A DNA stretch of 64,000 bases, taken from Thermanaerothrix daxensis. GTDB taxonomy: Bacteria; Chloroflexota; Anaerolineae; Anaerolineales; Anaerolineaceae. The stretch is taken from contig NZ_LGKO01000002.1 of NCBI RefSeq assembly GCF_001306145.1, positions 124,001 to 188,000 of the forward strand. The letters are read 5' to 3'. This document shows positions 9,824 to 18,307 of this stretch, in pieces. Made by a program: the position numbers and the translations under genes. The first letter of the stretch is position 1, and every line of letters starts with the position of its first letter. The notes under the pieces were generated by a model, which did no database searches, was not told the origin of the DNA, and saw only the letters and a list, made by a program, of their open reading frames with translations.

Positions 9824-10534
9824 GTGATTAAGCCGCTTATTGGTATCACATTAGGATCCAGACAAAAAGAATCTGAGCGCTCGTTCGTTTTGAATGAGTT
9901 GTATGTAACGGCCATCGAGCAGGCGGGAGGCATTCCAGTATTGCTTCCCGCCTTGCTCGAAGAGGCGGCGGTTCGCGAAGCCCGCCGGCGGCTGGATGGC
10001 TTGCTGTTGACCGGTGGAGCGGATGTGGATCCCACCCTATATGGGGGAGCGCTACATCCCAGGGTGTACGGGGTGGATGCGCGCCGCGACACCACCGAAA
10101 TTGCTCTGGTGCGCCTGGCCGTTCAAACCGGCTGGCCTTTCCTGGGAATCTGCCGCGGCATTCAGGTCATCAATGTAGCGCTCGGCGGCACGCTCTATGC
10201 GGACCTCCCCGATCAGTTGGGCCAGGTAGTAAACCACTGGTCGGAGGAGACAGGGCATTCGGTGCGGGTTGAGCCGCAAAGCCGATTATCGAGCCTAGTG
10301 GGGGCGGGCGAGTTCAATGTGAATAGTTACCACCATCAGGGCATTGAACGCCTGGCACCGGGGCTGAAGCCCGTGGGCTGGGCGCCCGATGGTCTGGTCG
10401 AGGCCGTGGAGATTCCGGATTATCCTTTTGCAGTGGGGGTGCAGTGGCACCCCGAGCGCCGGCAGAATTCACCCCAGCATCGGGTGCTGTTCGAGGCACT
10501 GGTACAGGCGGCGCATGATGGGCGACGGGGTTAA
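9824..10534 (+). CDS. Class I glutamine amidotransferase, gamma-glutamyl-GABA hydrolase (PuuD) family
   Basis: 236 aa, GTG start 14 nt after bfr. The catalytic triad of class I amidotransferase-like hydrolases is visible: C110 in PFLGICRGIQVIN, H209 and E211 in VGVQWHPER. The N-terminal GIT and LLLTGGADVDP motifs are typical of peptidase C26/PuuD proteins, which hydrolyse gamma-glutamyl amides. The putrescine pathway partners are absent nearby, so the real substrate is uncertain. Its 3' end overlaps the murI start by 20 bases, which suggests translational coupling. Confidence 0.88.
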   Translation: MIKPLIGITLGSRQKESERSFVLNELYVTAIEQAGGIPVLLPALLEEAAVREARRRLDGLLLTGGADVDPTLYGGALHPRVYGVDARRDTTEIALVRLAVQTGWPFLGICRGIQVINVALGGTLYADLPDQLGQVVNHWSEETGHSVRVEPQSRLSSLVGAGEFNVNSYHHQGIERLAPGLKPVGWAPDGLVEAVEIPDYPFAVGVQWHPERRQNSPQHRVLFEALVQAAHDGRRG

Positions 10535-11357
10535 ACCGGCTTGCATTGGGGTATTTGATTCGGGAGTGGGAGGGCTTTCGGTCCTGCGCGCCATTCGCGC
10601 CCTTTTGCCCCAACACCCGGTGCTTTACCTGGCCGATCAGGCGCATGTGCCCTACGGCCCACGCACGCTTGAGGAGGTGCGTGGGTTTGCCGAGGGAATC
10701 ACCCGTTTCTTGCTGGCGCAGGGGGCCCGGGTGATTGTGGTGGCGTGCAATACGGCTTCGGCCGCGGCTTTGCATTATCTGCGTGCAGCTTTCCCGGAGG
10801 TACCCTTTGTTGGCATGGAGCCTGCGGTTAAACCCGCTGCTGAGCAGACCAACAGCGGTCGTGTGGGGGTGTTGGCTACTCCGGCTACCTTTCAGGGGGC
10901 ACTGTATGCCTCGGTGGTGGAACGCTTTGCCCGTCACGTTCGTCTTTATCAGGATACCTGCCCGGGCCTGGTTGAAGCCATTGAGGCCGGCGATTTGGAA
11001 GGAGAGCGCGCACGTCACATACTCGAACAAGCCCTGAAGCCCATGCTGGCGGAGGGAATTGATACGGTGGTTTTAGGATGCACGCACTACCCCTTCGTCA
11101 TCCCGCTCATTCAAGAAATCGCTGGGCCGGGGGTGCGTGTGATTGATCCGGCGCCGGCGGTTGCCCGCCAGACCCGGCGCGTTTTGGAGATGCGGGGGTG
11201 GCTGGCTCCCGAGGGAGGCCGTGCGCCGATGCGTTTCTTTACCAGCGGCGATGTGGACAGGTTGCAGGCGCAGGTACGGCGCCTTTTGGGGGATGAGCCT
11301 TGTGAGGTTGAAGGCGTGCTCTGGGAGCGGGGGGACTTAAGGCGGGCACCTTTCTAG
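10515..11357 (+). CDS. murI: Glutamate racemase
   Basis: 280 aa from ATG 10515 (ATG 10518 is equally possible). Interconverts L- and D-glutamate for peptidoglycan. Both catalytic cysteines are visible: VVACNTASA (about residue 76) and VLGCTHYPF (about residue 190), along with the N-terminal IGVFDSGVGGLSVL and YLADQAHVPYG. The open frame extends upstream to 10389, but that part lies inside the amidotransferase gene and does not resemble MurI, so the internal ATG is chosen. It implies a D-Glu-containing cell wall or D-Glu use, which is of note in a phylum with poorly characterised envelopes. Confidence 0.95.
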   Translation: MMGDGVKPACIGVFDSGVGGLSVLRAIRALLPQHPVLYLADQAHVPYGPRTLEEVRGFAEGITRFLLAQGARVIVVACNTASAAALHYLRAAFPEVPFVGMEPAVKPAAEQTNSGRVGVLATPATFQGALYASVVERFARHVRLYQDTCPGLVEAIEAGDLEGERARHILEQALKPMLAEGIDTVVLGCTHYPFVIPLIQEIAGPGVRVIDPAPAVARQTRRVLEMRGWLAPEGGRAPMRFFTSGDVDRLQAQVRRLLGDEPCEVEGVLWERGDLRRAPF

Positions 11358-11497
11358 AAGCCTTTGAACAACACACGTTACAAGCGGGCCATACTCTCAG
11401 AGGGGTGGATACGTTAAGCAAGTGCGTGTTTAAGGGCGCGAGGTCGGGTATACTGGGTATACTATATAAACAGGACTAAGGAGGCTCAACTTATCCT

Positions 11498-12025
11498 ATG
11501 CCGCGCACTGAAATTGATTTAGATCCCGTAACGCACATAACCGCGGATGCGATTGGCAAGCCCGGGCAACGCGTCTTTTATCTGCAAGCCTGGCAGGGAG
11601 CGCAATCGGTCACCCTGCTGATTGAAAAGATACAGTTGCAGACTCTGGCGCTGGGTGTGACCCAGTTTCTGGAAGAATTGAGCCGTCGTTACCCTGACCT
11701 GCCCCCGGCCTCGCCGCTTTATCAGGAGGCAGCAATGCACATCCAGCCACCAGTAGATCCGCTGTTCCGTGTGGGTGAAATGGGACTGGCTTACGATCCT
11801 GAACGTGATCTGGCTTGTCTGGTGGCTTATGAACTGGTGACCGACGAGCGTAGTGAGGAGGAGGGCTCGGTGGTGCGGTTCTGGTGTACGCGCTCCCAAT
11901 TACTGGCGCTTTCGGCATGGGGGCTGGAAGTGGTGAATCGGGGTCGTCCGATTTGTCCGCAGTGTGGCGAGCCCATGGACCCGGAGGGGCATTTTTGCCC
12001 CCGCCGCAACGGGCATAAACACTGA
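11498..12025 (+). CDS. DUF3090 family protein
   Basis: 175 aa. Matches the small conserved DUF3090 family by its opening (DPVTHITADAIGKPGQRVFYLQA), central LAYDPERDLACLVAYEL and C-terminal zinc-ribbon-like CPQCGEPMDPEGHFCPRRNGH. No reaction is known for the family. In Actinobacteria it sits beside an SCO1664-family protein and a phosphoglycerate-mutase-like protein; here the SCO1664 partner follows 27 nt downstream and the mutase is absent. AAGGAGG lies 13 nt before ATG 11498. The upstream gap (11358-11497) holds two tandem TATACT boxes (11449-11454, 11458-11463), probably the promoter. Confidence 0.85.
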   Translation: MPRTEIDLDPVTHITADAIGKPGQRVFYLQAWQGAQSVTLLIEKIQLQTLALGVTQFLEELSRRYPDLPPASPLYQEAAMHIQPPVDPLFRVGEMGLAYDPERDLACLVAYELVTDERSEEEGSVVRFWCTRSQLLALSAWGLEVVNRGRPICPQCGEPMDPEGHFCPRRNGHKH

Positions 12026-12052
12026 TGCCGAGGTGGCTGACCGAAATCAGGG

Positions 12053-12787
12053 ATGAGTGAAGGTCAGGAGGTAGTGCCCATCATCCAGGCCCTGGAGCAG
12101 GGAGAGATTACCCTTCAGGGGGAGTTGCTACTGGGCTCCAATTACACCTTTCTGGTCCGGGTGGTCCATCAAGGGGGCGAGTTTCTGGCGGTGTACAAGC
12201 CCACGCGGGGCGAACAACCCCTGTGGGATTTTCCACCCGGCACACTGGCGCTGCGCGAGGTGGCGGCCTATGTGGTCAGCCAGGCGCTTGGCTGGGACCT
12301 GGTGCCACCAACGGTATATCGTCGGCGGGGGCCCCTGGGCAGGGGTTCGCTTCAACTCTATATTGAGCACGATCCGGAGTACCACTACTTTACTTTTACT
12401 CCCGAGGATCGCCAGCGCCTGCGCCCGGTAGCATTGTTTGATTACCTGGTCAATAATGCAGATCGCAAAGGCGGGCACATTCTCTTCGATTCCGAGCACC
12501 ATCTGTGGCTAATTGACCACGGAATCTGCTTCCATGTTGAAGATAAGTTGCGCACGGTGGTGTGGGATTTTGCAGGTGAACCCATCCCGCCAGAATACTT
12601 GCAGGCCATTGAGACCTTTGGCGCTGGTTTGAAGGACATCTCCAGCCCGCTGAACGCAGCGCTGGAGCGATTACTCAGCCCGGCAGAGGTGCGGGCGCTG
12701 GCCCGGCGGGCTCAACGCCTTCTGGAGAGCGGGCGCTTTCCTCTTCCCCCTGCAGGACGGCGCTATTACCCATGGCCGCCGGTCTGA
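12053..12787 (+). CDS. SCO1664 family protein, kinase-like fold
   Basis: 244 aa. The layout recalls the PI3/PI4-kinase or HipA-like fold: Lys in VYKPTRGEQPLWDFPPGTL (about residue 49), then ALFDYLVNNADRKGGHILFD with a catalytic-loop-like N-x-D-R-K-x2-H (about residues 135-144) and WLIDHGICFH as the metal-binding D motif. Substrate and activity are unknown. It directly follows the DUF3090 gene as in Actinobacteria, so the two probably work together. The sequence between the DUF3090 stop codon and this ATG has a weak AGGG site. Confidence 0.82.
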   Translation: MSEGQEVVPIIQALEQGEITLQGELLLGSNYTFLVRVVHQGGEFLAVYKPTRGEQPLWDFPPGTLALREVAAYVVSQALGWDLVPPTVYRRRGPLGRGSLQLYIEHDPEYHYFTFTPEDRQRLRPVALFDYLVNNADRKGGHILFDSEHHLWLIDHGICFHVEDKLRTVVWDFAGEPIPPEYLQAIETFGAGLKDISSPLNAALERLLSPAEVRALARRAQRLLESGRFPLPPAGRRYYPWPPV

Positions 12788-12789
12788 AT

Positions 12790-12817
12790 TTGACATTCTG
12801 GGGGTTTGTGGTACAAC
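12790..12817 (+). promoter_or_regulatory. Candidate promoter for hom and the fol genes
   Basis: TTGACA (12790-12795), 16-nt spacer, TACAAC (12812-12817), 47 nt before the hom start. The -35 is perfect and the -10 weak. Confidence 0.5.
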
Positions 12818-12864
12818 ATGCATGACATTTGCTTCGATCTCAATGATGTGGAGGGCAAAATACG

Positions 12865-13902
12865 ATGGCGCGACAGGTGACCCTGGCAATGGTTGGTTTC
12901 GGTAATGTTGGACGAGCGTTTGCGCGTCTGCTTTTGCGCAAGCAGCCCGAACTGCTTAAGCAATTCGGCTGGCAGGTCATTGTGACGGGAATTGTCACAG
13001 GGCGACATGGGGCGGCCATTAACCCCGGGGGCATCAACCTCAACCATGCGCTGGAATTAAGCGAGCGCGGTCAGTCGCTGAATGTGCTTTCGGCACAGCC
13101 GGTGCCACAAAACACGCTGGAATTTCTGTATGCCAGTTCGGCAGAGGTGATGATTGAGACCTCGCCCGTGAATCACCTGACCGGCCAGCCCGCCATTGAC
13201 CATATCAAGGCGGCGCTGCAGAAGGGCATGCATGCCATTACCGCCAATAAGGGTCCGGTGGTGCACGCTTACAAAGAGTTGACCGAAATGGCCGCGACGC
13301 GGGGGAAGCGTTTTCTCTTTGAGGCCGCCGTCATGGATGGAGCACCGATTTTCTCGCTTTTCCGCGGGTCGTTGCCGGCGGTGAACTTACTGGGCTTTCG
13401 CGGCATTCTCAACTCCACCACGAACTACATTCTTGGGGAGATGGAGCAAGGGCGTACCTTTGAGGAGGCCGTGCGCCAGGCCCAGGCCATTGGTATTGCC
13501 GAGACCGATCCCAGCGCGGATGTGGATGGCTGGGATGCGGCGATTAAAGTGGCGGCACTGGTGACGGTGCTCATGGGCATTCCGCTAAAGCCCCAGGAGG
13601 TGGAACGGCAGGGAATTCGCGACCTGACGCCGGAGCACATTGCAGAAGCCCGCGCAGCGGGTGAACGCTGGAAACTGGTCTGCACAGCGCGTCGCCAGGG
13701 TGATCTGCTGCTAGAGGCACGCGTGCGCCCAGAGCGTGTCTCGGCGGATTCGCCCCTTTACGCTATTGGCGGCACCAGTTCTTACGTGGAGTTTCAACTG
13801 GATGTACTGCCGGGTTTGGGGATCGTAGAAAGCAATCCTGGCCCTGAGACCACCGCCTACGGGCTGCTTGCCGATCTGATCAACGCGCTACGTCATCAAT
13901 AG
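12865..13902 (+). CDS. hom: Homoserine dehydrogenase
   Basis: 345 aa. NAD(P)-dependent reduction of aspartate semialdehyde to homoserine for Thr, Met and Ile synthesis. The Rossmann motif VGFGNVGRAFA is at about residues 10-20, followed by ETSPVNH, ANKGPVVHAYKEL and the substrate-binding block GILNSTTNYILGEME and AETDPSADVDGWDAA. No C-terminal ACT domain, so this is the short form, not expected to be inhibited by Thr through ACT. It starts a run of four closely spaced plus-strand genes ending with folP. Confidence 0.95.
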   Translation: MARQVTLAMVGFGNVGRAFARLLLRKQPELLKQFGWQVIVTGIVTGRHGAAINPGGINLNHALELSERGQSLNVLSAQPVPQNTLEFLYASSAEVMIETSPVNHLTGQPAIDHIKAALQKGMHAITANKGPVVHAYKELTEMAATRGKRFLFEAAVMDGAPIFSLFRGSLPAVNLLGFRGILNSTTNYILGEMEQGRTFEEAVRQAQAIGIAETDPSADVDGWDAAIKVAALVTVLMGIPLKPQEVERQGIRDLTPEHIAEARAAGERWKLVCTARRQGDLLLEARVRPERVSADSPLYAIGGTSSYVEFQLDVLPGLGIVESNPGPETTAYGLLADLINALRHQ

Positions 13903-13908
13903 GGGCTT

Positions 13909-14541
13909 ATGGGTGAGGCTTACTGGGTTGCGGGCGGGGTTGCCACCGAGGCCGGGCTGGTACATGCCCTGGCAGAGGCCGGTTTGCGATCTGCTTGGAT
14001 GGAAGAAAGTCATGTCTGGGGCGTTCCGCTCGCACAAGCCCTGCCCGGCCTAATGTATGCCTGGCCGTTTCTGCCTGCCCCCAGCGCATTGCGGTGGCTA
14101 CAAAGTCAGGTCGCTGCGCTGCGGCACGGTGAACGTGAGTGGCTTCTCTTGGTGCAATCAGAAGAGGGCAAGCCACTTGTTTGGAGTGCCCTGGCCAGCG
14201 CAGGAGGGGTAGGCCGTTACAATGTGCTTCCACGGACGCGCTTACGTGATCTTCCCCCCTGGCAGTTTCAGGCCTCTCCGCAGGCCTGGCGGGACTGGCT
14301 TGCAGAGGGTGGGGTGGAGGCGGCCCACCTCCGTTACCTGGTCGCCTTGGGGGCGCCTCCGGCTTTGCCCGGCGAGGAAGAAATGGCCTTGACCCGCCTC
14401 TCAGTGCCCTGGCCGGGAGACTCCTTGCCGGCTGTGCTGACGCAATGGGGTGAACGGGTTGAACACGAAGCCCCTGCCGTTGCGCTGATGATGAGCCAGG
14501 TTGGTGGGGCCATGGTTGCCGTGATTCTGGAAGCGGTTTAG
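13909..14541 (+). CDS. Protein of unknown function between hom and folK
   Basis: 210 aa, not recognised. It starts 6 nt after hom and ends 18 nt before folK, so is very likely in the same transcript. It is acidic, Trp- and Ala-rich, with no signal peptide or membrane span and no Cys cluster. The order of short strand/helix stretches and the ending (VALMMSQVGGAMVAVILEAV) are faintly like the C-terminus of thiolase/ketoacyl-synthase folds, but no catalytic Cys or His motif is present. I treat this as a hint only. Codon use looks like the neighbours, which supports it as a real gene. Confidence 0.7.
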   Translation: MGEAYWVAGGVATEAGLVHALAEAGLRSAWMEESHVWGVPLAQALPGLMYAWPFLPAPSALRWLQSQVAALRHGEREWLLLVQSEEGKPLVWSALASAGGVGRYNVLPRTRLRDLPPWQFQASPQAWRDWLAEGGVEAAHLRYLVALGAPPALPGEEEMALTRLSVPWPGDSLPAVLTQWGERVEHEAPAVALMMSQVGGAMVAVILEAV

Positions 14542-14559
14542 TCCAGTTGGGTTGGTCCT

Positions 14560-15099
14560 ATGGGAAGATATCCGATCATCGTTTATCTGGCACTGGGGAC
14601 GAACCTGGGGGATCGGCTCCAGAATTTGCGGCAGGCGCTGGCGGCCCTACCGCCGGTGGCTCAACCGCGCCGGGCCTCGGCGGTTTACGAAACCCTTCCC
14701 TGGGGTATTACTGACCAGCCCCTCTTTCTCAATATGGTAATTGAAGCAGAGACCTATCTTGCCCCTCAGGCTTTGCTGGGCGAACTTAAGGCTCTGGAAC
14801 GGCGCCTGGGACGAAAGGAAGGGATACGATACGGCCCGCGCTTGATAGACCTGGATATTTTGCTCTACGATGAGGCCGTCATTGATCTGCCCGATCTTTG
14901 CATTCCGCATCCTCGCATGGCGGAGCGTGCCTTTGTGCTGGTGCCGTTGTGCGATCTCTATCCCCACGGACGTCATCCCCACTTGGGGGAGACGTTTGAG
15001 GCGTTGCGGGCGCGCTTGGATTGCAGTGGAGTGAGGTTTTGGGCGGGACCGGAGGCCGTGTGGCCGTTTGGGCCATATTCTGAGCAGGAGGTGACGTAA
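14560..15099 (+). CDS. folK: 2-amino-4-hydroxy-6-hydroxymethyldihydropteridine pyrophosphokinase
   Basis: 179 aa. Transfers pyrophosphate from ATP to 6-hydroxymethyl-dihydropterin in folate synthesis. The start YLALGTNLGDRLQNLRQA is typical, and the signature GPRLIDLDILLYD (about residues 91-103) carries the two metal-binding Asp. IPHPRMAERAFVLVPL completes the family pattern. It runs into folP with a 2-nt gap; the pair makes consecutive steps. A second in-frame-shifted open stretch at 14552 is a shadow. Confidence 0.95.
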   Translation: MGRYPIIVYLALGTNLGDRLQNLRQALAALPPVAQPRRASAVYETLPWGITDQPLFLNMVIEAETYLAPQALLGELKALERRLGRKEGIRYGPRLIDLDILLYDEAVIDLPDLCIPHPRMAERAFVLVPLCDLYPHGRHPHLGETFEALRARLDCSGVRFWAGPEAVWPFGPYSEQEVT

Positions 15100-15101
15100 T
15101 C

Positions 15102-15965
15102 ATGTTTGCTGTTCCTCTGCCACGCTGGGGAGAGCGTACCTATACCATGGGAATCCTCAATGTGACGCCAGATAGCTTTTCGGGAGATGGCTTGCTAACC
15201 GAGGGTCAAGTAGTGGAAAGGGCGTTGGAACAGGCTCGCCGCTTTGTGCAGGCAGGGGCGGACATTTTAGATATTGGCGGGGAGAGCACGCGCCCGGGAT
15301 CAAGGCCGGTCAGTGCCGAGGAGGAGATGGCACGGGTCCTGCCGGTCATTGAGGCTTTGGTCAAACAGGATTGGGGGGTGATCCTTTCGGTGGATACCTA
15401 CAAGGCTGTGGTGGCGGAGGCCGCTCTGCGTTTGGGGGCTCACTGGGTGAACGATGTGTGGGCAATGCGGGCGGATGAACGCATGGCCGAAGTCGTGGCG
15501 CGATACGGGGCAGTGGTGATTTTGATGCACAATCGTAGTCAGCCCGAGAACGCGGAACTTCGTGAACGGCTGGGCGGGCGCTATGTGAATATCGCCTACA
15601 CTAATCTGATCGAGGATATCAAGGCGGAATTACTGGCAAGCGTGGATCTGGCGCTTGCGGCCGGGGTGCCCCGTGAGCATATTATCCTCGATCCGGGCAT
15701 TGGGTTTGGTAAGACGGTGGAGCAAAACCTGCATTTGATCCGCCACTTAGATGCTTTCAAAACCCTGGGTTTTCCCCTTTTGTTGGGACCTTCACGAAAA
15801 TCGTTCATCGGCTATACCCTCAATCTCCCACCCGATCAGCGTCTGGAGGGAACGTTGGCGGCGGCGGTGCTGGGGGTGGAGCGAGGTGCAGACATCTTGC
15901 GCGTGCACGATGTGGAAGCCGTGGTGCGGGCTGTGCGCATGACCGAGGCCATCCTGCGCGCGTGA
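15102..15965 (+). CDS. folP: Dihydropteroate synthase
   Basis: 287 aa. Condenses the pyrophosphorylated pterin with p-aminobenzoate. Both family signatures are present: GILNVTPDSFSGDGLL (residues about 17-32) and DIGGESTRPGSRPVSAEEE (about 57-75), then SVDTYK, VNDVWA, ILDPGIGFGKTVEQN and GPSRKSFIG. Last gene of the hom-orphan-folK-folP run, followed by a strong terminator. GAGGTGACGTAATC precedes ATG 15102. Confidence 0.97.
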   Translation: MFAVPLPRWGERTYTMGILNVTPDSFSGDGLLTEGQVVERALEQARRFVQAGADILDIGGESTRPGSRPVSAEEEMARVLPVIEALVKQDWGVILSVDTYKAVVAEAALRLGAHWVNDVWAMRADERMAEVVARYGAVVILMHNRSQPENAELRERLGGRYVNIAYTNLIEDIKAELLASVDLALAAGVPREHIILDPGIGFGKTVEQNLHLIRHLDAFKTLGFPLLLGPSRKSFIGYTLNLPPDQRLEGTLAAAVLGVERGADILRVHDVEAVVRAVRMTEAILRA

Positions 15966-15988
15966 TCGAGCAAACTCAGTGCGGGGGT

Positions 15989-16027
15989 ATCGCTGAGGGC
16001 GGTCCTTGCGCCGCCCTCAGCGATTTT
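15989..16027. terminator. Terminator between convergent genes (folP / repeat-domain protein)
   Basis: Perfect 14-bp stem ATCGCTGAGGGCGG (15989-16002), loop TCCTTGCG, CCGCCCTCAGCGAT (16011-16024), then TTT. It serves folP on the plus strand; in the opposite direction it lies just past the stop codon at 16040 and could serve both. Confidence 0.85.
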
Positions 16028-16039
16028 GGGGTTTGAGTT

Positions 16040-16810
16040 TTACGGCGCGATATTGTTCCAGAACCAGTTGAAGGCGTAGTAGCCAGCGGGGCTATCCAGG
16101 CGGATGGCAATGCGGGTCTGGCCTTTCAACTCAGCCGGGATGGTGTAGGTGAACTCCAGTCTGCCTCCCGTGCCCGAGTCGCTGATCCCAACTACAATGC
16201 CGCCAATGCCTTTCGTGCCATATTTGCCCATGCGCACGGTAAAGGTCTGGTTGGCAGGGAAGTTGTTAGTGCGGATGGTGACCTTATCATCCTTTACAAC
16301 GCTCAAGATGGCAAAGGTGGGAATTCCACTGTAACCGCTACTGGTGGGTTTGGGTGTGGGGGTGGGGCCGGGGGTGGCCGTTGGGCCGGGGGTTGCGGTG
16401 GCGGGGGTGCTCAGATTGTAGAACCAGTTGTAGGCATAGTAGCCGCCCGGTTTGCTATCCATGCGGATCGAGATCTGGCGCAGTCCTTTAAGGGCAGCGG
16501 GAATGTTATACGTCAGAGTCTGAGTACCACCGCTTCCTGAGGTAAACTGCCCCACCTCAATACCGCCTATGGCGCGGGTGCCAATCTTGCCCATGCGCAC
16601 AGTGAAAGTTTGATTGGGGGGGAGATTGACGGCTTTGATGGTCACCGATTCGTCGGGCTTGACCGAGACAATGTCAAAGGTGGGGTAACCGGTGTAGGCC
16701 TGCACCAACCCGGTGGGCAGCACCAGGGGGAGAGCCAGGGCAAGGATGAGGCCCCAACCGATCCAGAAGCGGCGGTTAAGGCGCACACGGAAAAAAGAAA
16801 GGGGTTTCAT
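16040..16810 (-). CDS. Secreted protein with two copies of a ~90-aa domain
   Basis: 256 aa from ATG 16810, chosen because AGGAG lies 7 nt upstream; a GTG at 16828 is in frame but lacks a site. Signal peptide (WIGWGLILALALPLVLPTGLV) ends near residue 38. Two near-identical domains follow, about residues 43-132 and 163-252, each with (I/Y)PTFxI(V/L)SV, NQTFTVRMGK, GIGGIxVG, (N/T)IPAxLKG and YYA(Y/F)NWF(Y/W)N. They are separated by a linker of TPGPTATPGPTPTPKPT type. No known enzyme motif and no sortase or membrane anchor at the C-terminus. Probably an exported surface-binding protein; function not known. Pairs with the lipoprotein gene upstream at 16887. Confidence 0.8.
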   Translation of the reverse strand: MKPLSFFRVRLNRRFWIGWGLILALALPLVLPTGLVQAYTGYPTFDIVSVKPDESVTIKAVNLPPNQTFTVRMGKIGTRAIGGIEVGQFTSGSGGTQTLTYNIPAALKGLRQISIRMDSKPGGYYAYNWFYNLSTPATATPGPTATPGPTPTPKPTSSGYSGIPTFAILSVVKDDKVTIRTNNFPANQTFTVRMGKYGTKGIGGIVVGISDSGTGGRLEFTYTIPAELKGQTRIAIRLDSPAGYYAFNWFWNNIAP

Positions 16811-16842
16811 GGGTTTACTCCTGGGCACTCAGGCCCACTTTG

Positions 16843-16875
16843 AAAATTCCGGCCCCCGTTGTTGCAGAGGGCCGG
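16843..16875 (-). terminator. Terminator after the NBR1-Ig lipoprotein
   Basis: On the minus strand CCGGCCC, loop of 11 nt, GGGGGCCGG, then AATTTT. Lies between the two secreted-protein genes, so they may be separate transcripts. Confidence 0.7.
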
Positions 16876-16886
16876 GTGGAAGGGTT

Positions 16887-18059
16887 TTAGCGCACCACAC
16901 GTGGCGCCAGCCAGAAGGCCAGGTCATCCTGGGAGTTGCCGTTGTTGAGCACTTTGAGGATAAACTGCACCGACTTGCCATCCAGGCTGCTCAGGTCCAC
17001 ATCCAGGCTCTCCCATTTGCCGTCGTAAGTCTGCGTCCAGGAGCCCAGGTTTTGTTCAGCGCCACCATCGGCAACGTAGTTCAACTGGAACATCACGTTG
17101 CAATTCGAGGCGCCATCCAGACAGCCGATGATGGCCTTGAAGCGATCCCCTTTGGCGACTTTGAAAGTCGGGAACTTCCCACTGATGAAGCCTCCATCCC
17201 CGGCAGAAGGCACGGTGATGAGGGCCGGCTCATCTTCCTGGCGGCCTCCTTCCAATTTGGGAGCGTTGTTGATGGTGATGGAGCCGTTGGTGGTGTCAAT
17301 CCCGCTTGAGGGGCAGGTGAGCACACCGGCGGAAGTGCGCCATTCGGCTGCACAGTAGTTTGCTGCCAGATCAAAGGCCACCTGCGAGGGTTCCCGCACT
17401 TTAATCTTGACCCAGAAGGGCTGGCTGGCATCGCGGCCCAGGCCAAAGATGACGCCATCGGCGCTGCGCAGTTTCCAATTGCCGGTATAATCGCCGGGTT
17501 TTGTCGGAGCCTTGAGGTTGACGGAGATATCAACCGTCTCGCCCGGGCGCACGGTGGTGCCAAGTTTTTGTGAGGCCGGGCCGTCCATGGCGTTGCCGCT
17601 GGCGAAGACGAGGGCGTATTCTGCCGTCCAGGTACAAGAACCGATGTTCTGCAAGCGCCAGGTCTTGGTGAAGGCTTCACCCGGGCGGAATTGGGCGCCA
17701 TCGGGCACGGTTACGTCCTTGACGAACTTCGCCCAATTGCAGGGGATGGGGGTCGCCGTGGGTGTGGGCGGCACCAGAGTGGGCAGAGCGGTGGGAGCCG
17801 TCGTTGGGGGTGCTGGGGTTGCGGTGGCCTCCTGCGGGCCAGGGGTGGCGGTTGGGAAGGGACTGGGAATGGCTGGCGTTACTGTCAGTTGAGCGATGAG
17901 GGTTTGTAGGGCCATCTCGGTCAGGCGGGCTTCCACGGTTTGCGCCGCGTAGGTGGCAGCCTGGTTGGTGGTGGGGCGCGGCTCACGCGGGAAGCACCCG
18001 CTAACCAGCATGGCCAGGATCAGGATGCTCAGTGTGAGCCATGGGAATGCCTTTTTCAT
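16887..18059 (-). CDS. Lipoprotein with NBR1-Ig-like domain
   Basis: 390 aa. Lipobox LVSGC at about residues 19-23 predicts lipid attachment at the outer face of the membrane. A Thr/Pro-rich linker (residues about 63-107) precedes an NBR1-Ig-like (FW) domain at about 108-220, recognised by WAKFVKDVTVPDGAQFRPG, FTKTWRLQNIGSCTW, TTVRPGETVDISV and PGDYTGNWKLRSADG. The C-terminal half (about 225-390) is another beta-rich segment ending SLDVDLSSLDGKSVQFILKV, like a carbohydrate- or ligand-binding jelly roll. No catalytic motif. AAGGAGGAGAAGATT precedes ATG 18059. Such linker-plus-FW lipoproteins are common in Anaerolineae; the ligand is unknown. Confidence 0.82.
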   Translation of the reverse strand: MKKAFPWLTLSILILAMLVSGCFPREPRPTTNQAATYAAQTVEARLTEMALQTLIAQLTVTPAIPSPFPTATPGPQEATATPAPPTTAPTALPTLVPPTPTATPIPCNWAKFVKDVTVPDGAQFRPGEAFTKTWRLQNIGSCTWTAEYALVFASGNAMDGPASQKLGTTVRPGETVDISVNLKAPTKPGDYTGNWKLRSADGVIFGLGRDASQPFWVKIKVREPSQVAFDLAANYCAAEWRTSAGVLTCPSSGIDTTNGSITINNAPKLEGGRQEDEPALITVPSAGDGGFISGKFPTFKVAKGDRFKAIIGCLDGASNCNVMFQLNYVADGGAEQNLGSWTQTYDGKWESLDVDLSSLDGKSVQFILKVLNNGNSQDDLAFWLAPRVVR

Positions 18060-18307
18060 AATCTTCTCCTCCTTGCCTTCCAGATATTGGCATCATTATT
18101 CAGGATAAAAACACGGGATCTTTATCTAAATAATGACGTTGGATCCCCAGCAATAGTTCCATTGGGGGTCTTGTGAATGATTCAGGAAGAAGGGGAAATG
18201 CAAGTTGCGATGCCCCCGCTAACAGGATTATAGCAGAGTAAAGGGTGGAGGAGCGAGGGAATCGGATGCTGGGATATGGAGGGTGCAAGCGGGGTGGAGC
18301 AAAGGGA

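Noticed and set aside
10389-10514. N-terminal extension of murI
   Set aside because: Lies inside the preceding gene, not MurI-like; ATG 10515 gives a normal protein.
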